Positions 39,552 through 51,811 of a stretch of 64,000 nt of DNA are shown here, piece after piece (positions within the stretch are counted from its first letter, which is position 1; each line of letters starts with the position of its first letter). This DNA is from Omphalotus guepiniiformis. Taxonomy: Eukaryota; Basidiomycota; Agaricomycetes; Agaricales; Omphalotaceae. Both the position numbers and the translations under genes were made by a program. Location of the stretch: NCBI GenBank assembly GCA_028554645.1, contig JAQOOI010000058.1, forward strand, positions 186,001 through 250,000, read 5' to 3'. The notes under the pieces are model-generated. The model ran no database searches, was not told where the DNA came from, and was given only the letters and a program-made list of their open reading frames with translations.

Positions 39552-41436
39552 CTACGTCCAAACTTGTCGAGGAAGCATAGACGCTGCTACCAAGGCCAAG
39601 CCCGAAATGCCCAGAAGCACACAGTAGACGAGGTTGCCACCGAGATAGTGATGTTTTATGGATAATGAGAACAGCGAATTCGCTGCAGCAGGACCGATTG
39701 CCCGCATTACACTCACGGACATTTGGCTGAGACCATTAGTAGCACCGAGCGAAGCTCGGTTTGGTGAGGCAGCCGATATATAGATGAAAATCGCTCCTGC
39801 GAGTTTGAACACATAGCCATCAGCAAGGGACGAGAGCAAAATACGATAGCACGTACCATAAGAGAAGCTGGTTAAAATTGATATAACAATCTGGAATGCT
39901 ACCAGTACCCATACAAGGGAGGTAAGACCTTGAGTTCTCACCAGATAACTGATCAAGGGGAACGTCAAGAATATTGGTACCATCGCCGCAATTCCAACGG
40001 TAAAGGTCTTTTTCGATCCCCATTTATCATGCAGCTTCGCAAAAAAGAAGATCTGGACTACTCCGTTAAGCAGACCGAATACAGAAAGAATGTTACCGAT
40101 GCTAGATGGCGGTAAACCTAAACCACCGAGGTGAACAGGTGTAGAGAGAAACAGGGGTTGTATGGCACGATATGTGATGTCCACGAGAGAGAGGCAAGCA
40201 TAATTGCCAGCAGCAATCAGAACTCGAGGAATAAGAAGTTTGCGTAGGGGTATAGGTTTTTCGCTGTTGGGAATAATTTTCGTGATGTCATCAGAGTTCG
40301 GCTCGGAGGTAGAAGTAGGTTCTTGAGATGCAACAACATTCTGCAAGGTCAAGTTCGCTTTACTTCGCCTAAGTTTGAAGATTCGTGATAATGAAACGGG
40401 AGAGTGTACAGTCTCTTTGAGAAAGAGAAGCGTCACGAGCCACGCAATCGCAGAAAAGGTGGCTGGTACAGCACAGGGTAAGAAGTAGGGGTATTTCTTC
40501 AAGAATTCATTGTGCCCAAATAAGTTAGGAAATTGCTCAGCAGGTCGCGACAACGCGCCACCGATTATAGGTCCGAGAACGCCTCCGGTGGACCATGCAA
40601 TTGGCATGTACGAATATGCCTGTCTTCGAAGTCAGAGTCTGCGATGGAGAGCCGAAAAACAAGCAACTAACCTGAGCTATATTCGTTGAGTCTGTCATTT
40701 CAGCCATGATACTATAAATGACAAGCAATGTTAACCCGAAGTCATCACGCGACAATCAGTAAGTAAACCTTTTTATTACCCCAATGTTTCCATCTGATTA
40801 AGAAAGGCCGTAAGTCAGGTGTGAGAACAGAGATGGTAGAAGTAGCGAATACATACTGAGGGCGCCATTCAGACTTCGGCTGCAGGTTACGCGATGAGTA
40901 CAGAAGGAGTAAGAATCGTAATGTGGAATAATACGTACCTCATGACAAGTCCCCAGAAAGTGGTCGACAGACCGAAGCAATACATAGACAAGGAAAGTCC
41001 AAACAATCCCGTCAAGATAACAGGCTTTCGACCCACACGATCGGAAATCCGACTCCAATGTAAAACGGTCATAGCCTGAGTCAAGAAGAAGAGTGATTGC
41101 TATTCCACCATGTAAATTCCCCTTACTGTACTGTTCACCAATTAAAGAATACGCACCAAAAGTCCAACGTAGTGTCCCACTTTCGTTTCATCTCCGTGTG
41201 TTATACCGATATCACGAATAAGCTGCAAACAAAAAGGATCTTAGTTTGTCACGAAATGACAAATACCACTATGTACATACCTGAGGCGTGAACGGGTAGA
41301 TAACTTGAGATGTCAATGGTTCAGCCAATTGCAAGAACAGAACAATCGTGAACTGGAACCAGGGAAGAGGCGTTCGCTTCGGCTTGGCTTGCTGCGACCG
41401 CAGCAGAGGCGTTTCCTCATCGACCTGGGGGGACAT
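39552..41436 (-). CDS. Major facilitator superfamily transporter
   Basis: Integral membrane transporter with about twelve hydrophobic helices. Start at 41436: MSPQVDEETPLLRSQQAKPK is a typical fungal N-terminus with a dileucine-like ETPLL, followed by PLPWFQFTIVLFLQLAEPLT. The loop 2-3 signature reads HWSRISDRVGRKPVILTGLF (motif A: D-R-x-G-R-K-P). The largest exon starts with PIAWSTGGVLGPIIGGALSR and holds a cytosolic loop rich in Ser/Glu, then the second half (FGLLNGVVQIFFFAKLHDKW). The pattern MAEMTDSTNIAQAYAYMPIA is typical of the ZIFL/tetracycline-like fungal group. At least five introns, all small. Substrate cannot be told; it lies two genes from the halogenase but SPT2 sits between. Confidence 0.87.
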
Positions 41437-42515
41437 AAAGAGTATGAAGGAGAGGGTAGAAGAGGGGGGAGTGTGAAGCGGGCGCTCTGTATTTATGGAG
41501 AATTTAAAGAGTCATATCGTTTTAGTACTTACTAATCGGCAAATGGAACGATAAACAGTCCAAATCAGAAATGACTGACTTGATCGATTTCATTTTGCAA
41601 ATGACAATGTTGTCTCCTTCGAGATGACCTTAACTTGGAAGAGCAGGTAAAGGTCCATTGCCAACATGTCTTAACAAGGTAGATTCAGCGAAGGAGACTG
41701 GTGGAAGGCTGGAAATAAATACATCGTTGGGAATAGAAGGCGTTGGCCAGCGAATCAACACCCTCTATCACTGTCAGATGGTCTCGAGTCTCGAGCATTC
41801 ATAGCTTTAATGAATAGGTGCGTATTTCCATCTAACGACATACTCACTACATTCTGACCGTTTTTTCTTTTTCTTTTGAATAAGGAGGTACCAGAACTTC
41901 AAGAAGCAGCCACGCTTTGCCTCGGCCGACTTCAACGATTAAATGTAGAGTGACACCTTGCTTGAGTCAAGATTGCGTCAAAGCTACGCAACCTTCTACG
42001 ATGGATTCATGGGGAATAGGTGCGACTCTTACTATAAGTATAACTGGTGACGGTGAAGGTAGAGGTCGGAGTTTCTCAGGAGATTCTGATGGAAAAACAA
42101 CAACGGTATGTCGGTCCGCGTTACCCCTTTGCCATGGGACGCCACTCTTCTTCAGGCTTTGACCTTCGTTGACAATCGACCAGCAGCACTTCTTTGTTTT
42201 ACGGCAATGACTTTACGGTGCACTGTTCAACCTTGCATTCGTCGATTTGATTCACAAGCGAGCACTTTGTTTAGTTGGCTGTGGCCCAATTTGTTAGGCT
42301 TTCATTGTGCTTTCGCGACCGCGACCTGTGGACGTAGAAATTTCCTTACCCAGTAAACCAAAGCCTTTGGGATCTCAAAAGCTTCATGTTCAAGCTACGC
42401 TATAAATCCCCGGGTTTTTTTCGGGGGCTTTTCTGAAATCAACCTTTCTGAAAACAAACCCCAAGAACAAACATTAACTCAATCAACTTTAACCTCACCT
42501 TGATCCTACCGAATC
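41437..42515. other. Divergent promoter region, MFS transporter and unknown gene
   Basis: About 1.1 kb. Plus ORFs at 41917-42162 and 42108-42356 overlap and have no motif. The right end holds a TATA box and a GC-rich CCCCGGG/CGGGGG pair around a T-run (42408-42427) that forms a short hairpin. No gene called. Confidence 0.45.
42401..42407 (+). promoter_or_regulatory. TATA box of the 42516 gene
   Basis: TATAAAT on the plus strand 109 nt before the ATG at 42516, followed by a pyrimidine- and CAA-rich leader typical of a fungal 5' UTR. Confidence 0.5.
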
Positions 42516-44612
42516 ATGTTTCCTCAAATATACGATACAGAAACCTGGAAGGCATTTCACGAATACCGATCGGAGAGAGCTCACGCCGATGCTATGGCCA
42601 GGGCGAAAGCCGAAGCAGATGCGAAAGCTCTCGCTATCGAAACAAAGACAAAGGCAGAAAGCAGCGTCACCAAGGTAAAGTTATCCTTTCATTATCACTT
42701 TTTACACTGTGTCCAAAGCTCATTATGTTCATTCACTGCAACATAGGCCACAACTAGCCGTCCAAACCCTGTGAACGCGCGCGAAGAAAGATTTAAAACA
42801 CGGGATTTGTTTCTGGTAAGATATCTCCTCTTCTTCTTCTCTACCCATCTTGTATAGTGTGGCTCATCGACGCGTACTTCTTGCTCTCTAGGCTCGCACA
42901 CAATCTCAAAATCACAACCGTGAACAAACCGATAACTCTTCTGCTTCCGAAGACCAATCTCTTACTAAAGAGCAACAGTTACGAAAAGCACGCCGCCACC
43001 GACCTGCCCAGCTTTATTTCACGCGTCCAAGGCTCATGGATACACCAGAAAGCAACGAGAGTCCTCTCCCGAACGAAGATTCTGTTGACTTGATTGATAT
43101 GTTGGAAATCACGGGTATACACTCGTCGCGTATCGTGCACGACAACGGATTCGAGTGGCGGGATGCTGGACGTGTGGCACCTGATCTGGTATGTTTCCTC
43201 GTTTATCATGATTCATCCGAGTTTGTGTTTATGTTCTCTGTTTTAGCGTTCTAATACGTCGCCGTATGGTGTTCCTATTGCAGCTGTTCCTCAGTCTGCC
43301 CCTGCGATCGGAAGGACGCGTTCTATCACGAGTGAGGACCCACGCTTCAACTCAAGCACCTCCTTGGAGAGTACCTCACATACGGTAGCGGGTGAATTTG
43401 ATGCGTCCCCAAAGAGGGTGAAAAAGTGGGGTCTGTTCAGATCAAAGTATGTTGTCACTCTCTTTGTCCATCCACTCTCTTTTCTGAATAGATGCTTGGT
43501 ATAGGACGGAAAAAGATCCTGGCAGCATCAAAACCGACATCGATGACCACAAATCAAAGTTGGACTTGCCCACGAAGTCATTCAAATTACTGAAGAAAGG
43601 CAAGGATAAAGCTAGTACTCCTCGCGATCCGCCTGCATCGGCCAAGGATTTTGAGAAGGAAAACACGAAGGCCAACTTGAAGTCTCCGGAAGCTGTTACT
43701 TTTAATCACCCAGGCGCCGAACCTGTTTTGACAGCAGAAGAGCTTGGGAAGGTCAATGCGTATTTCGCACCTTCCCCGAAAATCACCCCGAGGGCAACTG
43801 CTAAGCTCACGCCGTCGAATGTTCATGCTCCAGTCTCCGCGGGGAACCACCCTGTCACACCTACTCTGTCGACTGAGGAACTCGCCAAGGTGAACGTACA
43901 TTATTCGCCCAAGGCAAAGGGGAAAACTACTCCGTCGAATGTTCATGATCCAGTCCCCGTGGGGAACCCCGTCATACCTACGCTGTCGACTGAGGAGCTC
44001 GCCAAGGTGAACGTACACTATTCGCCCAAGGCAAAAGGCAAAACTACTCCGTCCCGCGACCACAATGTAGGAAACGTTCAACAACCGTCCCGTGCGCCAG
44101 CAAAGGCGGCGCCGGCTCCTACTCAGCAAGTCACTTCACCTGCTGAGACCTCCACTGTACAACACGGCCCTAAGTACTACCCTCCTGGTACTCCAATCGA
44201 TTTTCCCGTCCTGCGTAACCCTCCTCGTCACACGCCCGATGTACCCGTTGATGTCGATGAATTCGAAGACGATTTCGATAACCTCAATGACAATTACCAG
44301 AGTCCGATTTTCTTCACGATGGGAGACTTTGATCCTTCTGAGGGTGATGAAGTAGAATGCTTCTTCCTCGACAAGGATCCTTATGCTGAAGCTAGTACTA
44401 CTACTCGCGGCGGGCATTCGGACAATGACCATCGTCAAGGCAGTCTCGGGTTTCCGGATGTCAATAAATTGCGCATTTCGGAGTCTTCTGCCCACCAGCA
44501 AGGCGGAGCTACTATTACGGCCCTGCCGAAGAGGGTTACGACCCTGCCGAAGAGGTTCATTAGTGTCAAGCCTATCGATGAGATGACTGATGATGATTTG
44601 GATAGTCAGTAG
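42516..44612 (+). CDS. Unrecognised 610-residue protein with internal repeats, five exons
   Basis: No family recognised. Exons 42516-42674, 42747-42815, 42892-43188, 43247-43446 and 43505-44612 are in phase and GT-AG. The N-terminus has an Ala/Lys/Glu-rich helix (ERAHADAMARAKAEADAKAL). The middle contains basic segments (QQLRKARRHRPAQLYFTRPR), an acidic patch (NEDSVDLIDMLEITGIHSSR) and SP/TP sites. Exon 5 holds a 39-residue repeat beginning LSTEELAKVNVHYSPKAKGK, with a more diverged copy before it (LTAEELGKVNAYFAPSPK). The C-terminal third is acidic, ending MTDDDLDSQ, with two KRVTTLPKR-like copies. It looks like a disordered scaffold or regulatory protein; no function is assigned. Confidence 0.72.
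43866..44055 (+). repeat. 117-bp coding repeat, one full and one partial copy
   Basis: The first unit covers 43866-43982 and the second begins at 43983 and stays similar for about 72 bp. Both begin CTGTCGACTGAGGA. They encode LSTEELAKVNVHYSPKAKGK. A diverged third relative, TAEELGKVNAYFAPSPK, is encoded just upstream near 43730-43790. Confidence 0.75.
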
Positions 44613-45446
44613 AATGCTATGAGGGAAGGCTTCTTCTACTACTAGCTGAGGCAGTGGTACGGAACCGGACTTTTGAGCTTTTGAGCTATCGCCTTGCATT
44701 GACCTGTTGTGATGCTGTACGATTCATGATTACACCCTTGCATTTATTATTATCTCTACTTATCTATCGTGTATTTTACACAGACTTGCACACTCCTTTG
44801 AATCGCATTTCTTTTTGTCCGCAGCCCTGTACGTGTATTTATCGCGTTTACGACAACCCTCTGGTGTGACGGTCCCCTCAAAAGTATGACCCTGCATAAA
44901 TAAAAGTCACAAGACCGTGTTTTCTGTTTTGCCGGCGGGGTCAACTTGACCGTGACTGTCAACGCAGCCCCTTGAACCCAATTTTGGTTACCTGTCTGTT
45001 TTCTCTACTTACAATCATTCGCTTCGGCTTCCTTCCTTCCAGGCTAACATTAATGCATACATTTCATTCAAACTCACCATTGTAAATATGTCCTTCTCAG
45101 CAATCCTGCTAGCAGAAAAAGCAGCTTGGACCCTTTGAATGATCTATCGAGGGGGACTTACATACAAGAAATCCAGCTCCCAAGGGGAAGGTCTATTTTT
45201 TGTAACCGAAATTTCAGAGTCAATAAGAGTGCAGTTCAGTTTCCTAAAAGAAATTACAAAAGGGCTAAAAGCGCGTTGGAGGGGACACCTCACATTGTTC
45301 CTGGTAAGTTACTTAACCGATCCTTCCTTTTCAGAAGTATTTGTAGATTCCCCTTTGTTTTTTTTTATAAAAGAAACAAGTGGGATAACGACCCTGACTG
45401 CATACACTCCTCTCTTACTTCTCAGTCCCCTCCTCGTCCTTCCGTC
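44613..45446. other. Intergenic stretch between two unknown plus genes
   Basis: About 830 bp with 3' UTR of the first and promoter/5' UTR of the second gene. Plus ORFs at 45126-45450 read upstream of the chosen ATG without homology or a good splice. Nothing else seen. Confidence 0.45.
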
Positions 45447-47121
45447 ATGATTGCCACTCATCGTCCTCTTCCGATATTTCCTTCCCCATTCTTGTCACAG
45501 GAATTCTCTGAAAAGACGTTAGTGCCCTCAACGCCGCATTTATCGTCGAAAAGAGCGTTTCTGAGCAAGGAAAATGTAAACCGTGATGGTGCTGGTGGAA
45601 GTAGCAAGCGTATGAGGAGTGGTGGTGGTGGTGGTGTGTCGGAGCGCCAGTCTGGACTTGGCAAGTTTACTACTTTGGTTGACCATGGTACGTGAATTTT
45701 TTTTAGGGATACTTCGGAATATGTATTGACAACGACGACGACAGATACATTCTCACCAAAAGCACCTTCTGTAAACTATACCGCTGGACAAGGACGTTTC
45801 CCAACGTCCATTTTACGAAGCAAACCGGATTGCTTAGACTTGTTCCAAGGTACGCCACCCTTCCGTGTCAAACCCTCCACCACCCCCTCATACTTACCTC
45901 ACTAGACAGAGAAAACGTCGGTATCATCAACACCCCAATAATACGTCCAAAATCATTACCAACCATTCGTTCGACACCCACCTCACTCTGGCAAGTAACG
46001 AGTCACCTAGGCGGCGGCGGCGGCACCGACTCGGGATCAAAATCAAGTATCCGATTTAATCCTGACGCTCTTCGACTTGCTCTGACTCATCCTACTGCTG
46101 TAAACGACAAACCCAAACCACGAGATCACCGCCCGGCTTTGGTTCCCATTGGGACGGAAAGGCAACACAGGTTCCCGCTCAAGTCCGCTACTTGGGGGGG
46201 TGTAGACACGACTCCATCGGGTTCAAAATCAACGTCAACCTTCACATGGTCCTGTTCTAATACAGGACGACCATGCTCCAGCTTGGGTCTACTAACTTCA
46301 CCTCTTACCACTTCCACTTCCCCTTCCACAAACACATCCACATCCACAACATTCTACGATCACCCACACGACCTCCCCTACGACTTTCCCGAATGCAGCT
46401 GCGTACTCGTCGACGACACCCCCGTACTCCTCCCCACGCAATTCAAACATCTCCTGCACAATGTGAAACGGAAAAACCCCAACGCTCCACACATGCCTTC
46501 TCCACTCAACCCCATTCGCAAACACGCACCTGTGGGATTCTGGAATAACATTGAACCGAATTTGGATAATCCGAAGAGTAAACGGACGTGGAATTTTCAG
46601 AAGGAGTGGTTTCCTGTTTTGCGGTCTAGGAGGTATGTATCCTTCGTTTTCGTTTTTTTTTGTTGTTTTCCTGAAAATAGCTAATAATTGTTCTTCGCCA
46701 CATGAATAGATTCTGCGAAATTTCAAGTTCCCGATACGGTCCTTCATATGCCGACTCCAACCACTGCGTGAGATGTAAAAAGGACACATTATACAAGAAA
46801 CTTCTCGTAATGAGGCATTGGAAATCCCGAGACCGAATTACTCTTGGTCAATCCACCCCCGTTGACGTTAATGGGAGTGGATACGGGTATCCGGGCGACG
46901 GTGATGACGAATACACTTTGACGACGATGGACATTGACGCTGCTGCTGCCGCCGCCGTCGTCGGGGGTGTATTGAATATCACTGGTAACCTAGCGAGGGA
47001 GTTAAGTTGTGTTATTGATTCGGATTCGGAGTTGATATGGGATGAGAAATTGTTGGAGTCACCTGTTTTGCGTGATTTGGATGATTTTGACGAATCGGAA
47101 GAGGAGGTTGAGTTTTCATGA
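45447..47121 (+). CDS. Unrecognised 494-residue protein, four exons
   Basis: No family recognised. Exons 45447-45687, 45745-45849, 45906-46632 and 46710-47121 are in phase. The start MIATHRPLPIFPSPFLSQ was preferred because the following sequence (KRAFLSKENVNRDGAGGSSK) reads as a basic, Ser/Gly-rich nuclear-type N-terminus. The middle has a Gly run (HLGGGGGTDS), then SGSKSTSTFTWSC. The most ordered-looking part is ECSCVLVDDTPVLLPTQFKH, followed by VGFWNNIEPNLDNPKSKRTW and NFQKEWFPVLRSRRF. The last exon includes HCVRCKKDTLYKKLLVMRHW, with one C-x2-C pair, and an acidic end (DDFDESEEEVEFS). A nuclear regulator is possible but unproven. Confidence 0.7.
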
Positions 47122-48564
47122 TTGTCATGGACAGAGGTTGGGATTATATGTTTCTTAAAGTTTTTCAACGCGTTGCGATGGTCATTCCCTTGATGTATTG
47201 GTTTTCCTTCCTTTTATTCAGGTACACTCTCTTTACTCACTGGATTTACTCATTCACATACATATACCAAAAGTCTCTCATTTACTATACAACTTGAAAA
47301 GCACTACACATACATACCTACATACATAACTGTTCTTATAACACCCTTGTACTCATACCGCCTATATAGTGTTGCTTGTATTACTAGTACTTTCTGATCA
47401 AATTGTCTTGATTTGCGACTCTTCACACAACTCACAATTCAGTTTCCCACAAACCTCATCTGTACAGCTTTGACATTTCGTTAGGGGCTCACAAGGAATT
47501 GATCAGAATTGATCAGGTATGTACGACTCAATAGACGGCAAAGGCTTCGAACACAACGTTCCATGTCGTCTCGGGTGCAACAGTAAGTTACAAACAACTC
47601 CCCAATTCCCTTCTTATCATTAATAACTGTAACCTCACTCCAGAGTGAAAAACTTTTCTTCCTCTTTAGGCCACGAACTCGTCAGGCGGTCTCGCAGATT
47701 CCAGTACCAGTACCTTTCCAAGAGTAAAATCAGGAATTCACGACTCCACGTCGCGCCCTCGATAGCCTTGAAACCTTCAAGTGTATAGTAGGTGGAATAG
47801 CGATAGGAGCAAAGTTTTACGAGTCATCAAGGATATCATGCCTAGATTCGAATGATGTAGGCGCGTTCATTGGGGACTCAGACTGTGAGGCGCAGTGTAC
47901 GCTGGGACTCGGAGGAACTCCTATGATGGGAATGGTGATGCCATGAAGTAGGTCCAGGAATTGTTTTGGGGTATGGTGCATTGCGATGAGCCGTGGCGTA
48001 CGGTTTGGCGTTGAAAATGAAATACTGTAAAACAGCACGGAGACGGACTCGGAGAGACATGATGTTACGTCCGTCTTGAGTCGACTGGGATGAGGAAGGT
48101 AGAATGGGAGGTACTTTGGGCGGCATTAGAAATTGATCATAGCTGCGGGTGAACTTGTCTGTTTGTCAGATCGTTGTGAACTGAGGACGGTCCTTTCCTT
48201 CGCCTTGACCTTGTGTTCAGCACGATGTAACTCGCATCGTCGTTGTGGTCCAGTCCACCTTGTTACGCGTCCCTGGGATTCATCCAGCAAGGTATGCTTT
48301 CGGAATTGAAGACGCCGTGGATGGCCAGATTGCATCGATTGTTCAAAGAAAGGAGTTATCTGGACAAAACAGAAACTAGTGCAGACTCACTGTTGACACA
48401 CTCAAAAAAGACTGACTTGATCCTCACACAACACAGGTATTAATGATAGACGAGATAGCTGGAGATGGAGAAAGGAAAATACATACAATTGAAACGCGTG
48501 AACAACATGATGGTTACGGTTCATACAAGCGCTTATTCTACATGTCTTATCTCTAACCTTCACA
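47122..48564. other. Intergenic stretch upstream of urease
   Basis: About 1.4 kb. A minus ORF at 47878-48126 and an overlapping one in another frame (47817-48038) show no motif and were not called. The right end is the urease promoter/5' UTR, overlapped by unrelated minus ORFs. No gene assigned. Confidence 0.4.
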
Positions 48565-51500
48565 ATGCATCTCCTCCCTCGAGAAGAATCAAAACTAATC
48601 TTACACCAGGTATCCAGCACCCAATAACCACTTTCTTACTATAATTACAATTCACCCAGGCAGGCTCACTAGCCCAAAAACGTCTCGCCCGTGGTATACG
48701 TCTAAACAAAACAGAAGCGATAGCACTCATCGCGTCTCAGCTCCAAGAGCGTATTCGAGATGGTCGACACTCCGTTGCTGAACTTATGCAGCATGGTAAA
48801 GATTTACTTGGAAGAAGACATGTCTTACCTGAAGTCCCGGCATTGTTGAAGGAGATTCAGGTGGAAGGGACGTTTGTAGATGGGTGGGTTATTCCGAGTC
48901 CTTCTTTCGCAAAGCATCCATGGATATCTAAAGATGATCTTTGATCTTTTTAAAGCGTATTCCTTGTAACTGTACACGATCCAATATGTACACATTCTGG
49001 AAACATCGAATCAGCGCTCTATGGATCATTCCTACCTATCCCTCCTTCAAGTGCTTTCCCCGTAGTCGATGAATCAGAGTACGAAAAGGAAAAACTCCCA
49101 GGTGCTGTTATAGTCAAGAAAGAACGTATCATCATCAATAAAGGCAGAGAACGCGTCAAACTTCGAGTAACGAACAATGGTGATCGACCGATACAGGTAA
49201 ACTAAACACTAGTTATCGCTCTACCTACACCCCCGCACTCACACACGCCATACGTAGATCGGCTCTCACTACCACTTCATCGAAACCAACCCCCTCCTTT
49301 CCTTCGACCGCTCAAAAGCCTACGGCAAACGACTCGACATACCCTCCGGTACCGCCGTACGTTTCGAACCAGGCGATATCCGCACAGTCACTCTATGTTC
49401 TATATCCGGCGCACGTATCATTTCCGGTGGGAATAGCCTTGCGTCTGGTCCTTACGATCCTTCGCGGACGTACGAGATCATCAGTGGGTTGGTTCAGAGG
49501 GGATTCGGGCATGTACCTGAACCTGGGGCGTTGGAGGTAAAGGAGGATACGGATATAGGGAGAGAGGCGTATGCGTCTATGTATGGGCCTACGACGGGTG
49601 ATAGGGTTAGGCTTGGGGATACGGAGTTGTGGGTTGAGGTTGAGCATGATGAGGTATGTGAGGATGATCCCAATGGGTTTGGTTATGTGCTTTTCTTTTT
49701 CTTTTCTAGACTGTGTATGGCGATGAAGTCAAATTCGGTGGAGGTACGTACGTCTTCCCTCGTAACAACAATTTACTGAAGTTGCTACAGGAAAAACCAT
49801 CCGAGAAGGAATGGGTCAATCGACCAATCGATCCTCCACTACCGCCCTCGATCTCGTAATAACCAACGCCCTCATAATCGACTGGTCCGGGATATACAAA
49901 GCCGATATCGGTATCAAAGCAGGTCTTATCTGCGGGATCGGGAAAGCCGGTAACCCAGATACAATGTCCTCCGTACACCCCTGCCTAATCATCGGCTCCT
50001 CAACCGAAGTCATCGCAGGCGAGAAACTTATCGTAACACCAGGCGCCATCGACGCACACGTGCATTACATCTGTCCACAACTAGTCGAGGAGGCTCTCGC
50101 TGCTGGTACGACGACGATGATCGGTGGTGGAACGGGTCCGAGTGCGGGGACGAATGCTACGACGTGTACGAGTAGTCCGTTTTATGTGCAGCATATGCTT
50201 GCTGCTACTGATGGGTTACCTATGAATTTCGCGTTTACGGGTAAAGGGAATGATGCGGGGCCCAAGGCGCTTGAGGAGGTTGTTAAGGCTGGTGCGGCTG
50301 GGTTGAAGTTGCATGAGGATTGGGGGAGTACGCCGGCTACGATTAGGAATGCGTTGGATGTTGCGGATGAGTTTGATGTGCAGGTTAATATACATACTGA
50401 TACGCTTAATGAGAGTGGGTTTGTTGAAAGTAGGTTTTTTGTTTTTTTTTTTTTGTTTGGGGTTGAGATGTGTTGCTGATGGGTGTTGGGATAGGTACGA
50501 TTGAGGCATTTGGAAATCGGACGATCCATACTTATCATACGGAAGGAGCAGGTGAGGATTGTGTTCTTTGTACCAAAGATTCTTGCTCACTCATGACCTG
50601 TTTAAAGGCGGTGGGCATGCACCGGATATCATCGTCGTCTGTGGACAACAAAACGTCCTTCCATCATCAACTAACCCAACCCGACCGTACACTAAAAACA
50701 CTCTAGACGAGCATCTCGACGTAAGTCACTCTGTACGTTCAAGAAGAATTACCCACTTAAACCCCCTCCCAACTTCCCCAGATGTTAATGGTCTGCCACC
50801 ACCTCGACAAATCAATCCCCGAAGACCTCGCCTTCGCCGAATCCCGCATCCGCGCCGAAACCGTCGCAGCCGAAGACGTCCTACACGATCTCGGATCAAT
50901 CTCTATGATATCCTCCGATTCACAAGCGATGGGACGCGTAGGCGAGGTTGTATCACGGACCTGGCGGACTGCTTCGAAGATGCGTGCGCATCGTGGGCCT
51001 TTGACGGAGTTGGGTGATATGGAAGGAAAGGATAATGGGAGAGTGAAGAGGTATGTTGCGAAGTATACTGTTAATCCTGCTATTACGCATGGGATTGGAC
51101 ATTTGGTGGGGAGTGTTGGGGTTGGGATGATGGCGGATTTGGTACTTTGGCAGCCTGAGAGGTTTGGTGCGAAACCGGAGATGGTGGTTAAAGGTGGTGT
51201 TATTGCTTGGGCGCAGGTGGGGGTGTATTTTTCTTTTTCTTTTGTAACAAAAAGTGTAATTCACATCCCTTCGTTCTTTTTAGATGGGCGACGCAAATGC
51301 TTCAATCCCAACTGTGCAGCCATCTCTCTCGAAACACATGTGGGGATACAAACCAGGTTCAGCAGCTCTGAATTCTATCTCGTTCGTATCGCAAGTATCT
51401 ATTACGTCTGGTACGATCGGTTCTTATGGATTGAAGAAACGTGTGGAGGGTGTGAAGGGGTGCAGGGGAATTGGTAAGAAGGATATGAAGTGGAATGATA

Positions 51501-51616
51501 CGACGCCAAAGATGGAGGTTGATGCGGAGACTTATGCAGTGAAAGCTGATGGGGTACTTATGGATGTTAGTCCAGCTGAGAAGGTGCCGCTTGCGAGGAG
51601 TTACAATCTGTTTTGA
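48565..51616 (+). CDS. URE1: Urease, ten exons
   Basis: Cytosolic nickel enzyme that hydrolyses urea to ammonia and carbamate. Exons: 48565-48609, 48660-48883, 48956-49196, 49258-49653, 49710-49743, 49791-50429, 50495-50551, 50608-50720, 50782-51216, 51284-51616 (838 residues, the usual length for fused fungal/plant urease). The gamma-like part starts [20 protein letters not shown]; the beta-like part has [19 protein letters not shown]. In the alpha part, [12 protein letters not shown] gives the first two nickel-binding His, [12 protein letters not shown] the carbamylated Lys, [10 protein letters not shown] and HTEGAGGGHAPD further ligands, and MVCHHLD the mobile-flap Cys/His. Every catalytic motif is intact. 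Nickel-insertion accessory genes (UreD/F/G) are not in the window. Confidence 0.96.
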
Positions 51617-51811
51617 AGTTTTGAAAGTGTAATAAAATCAGTGTACTTGTACTTACGTAATATACTTGCTACTTTCCTTTCACCGCCACAGTGAGATCCG
51701 AAGGCAGCTGAGTCATCAATACACCTCGGAGTCAATTCACGTGACTTACTGGGTGGCAATTGGAGCTTGTCGGAGTGGCTGTCTTTTTAACAACCACTTT
51801 GCGTCTTTTCA

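Noticed and set aside
42408..42432. GC-rich hairpin with T-run resembling a bacterial terminator
   Set aside because: The genome is eukaryotic; the site lies just after a TATA box in a promoter, so a rho-independent terminator is not meaningful.
47817..48126. Two overlapping minus ORFs upstream of urease
   Set aside because: Neither has a known motif or splice-supported extension, and they compete in different frames.
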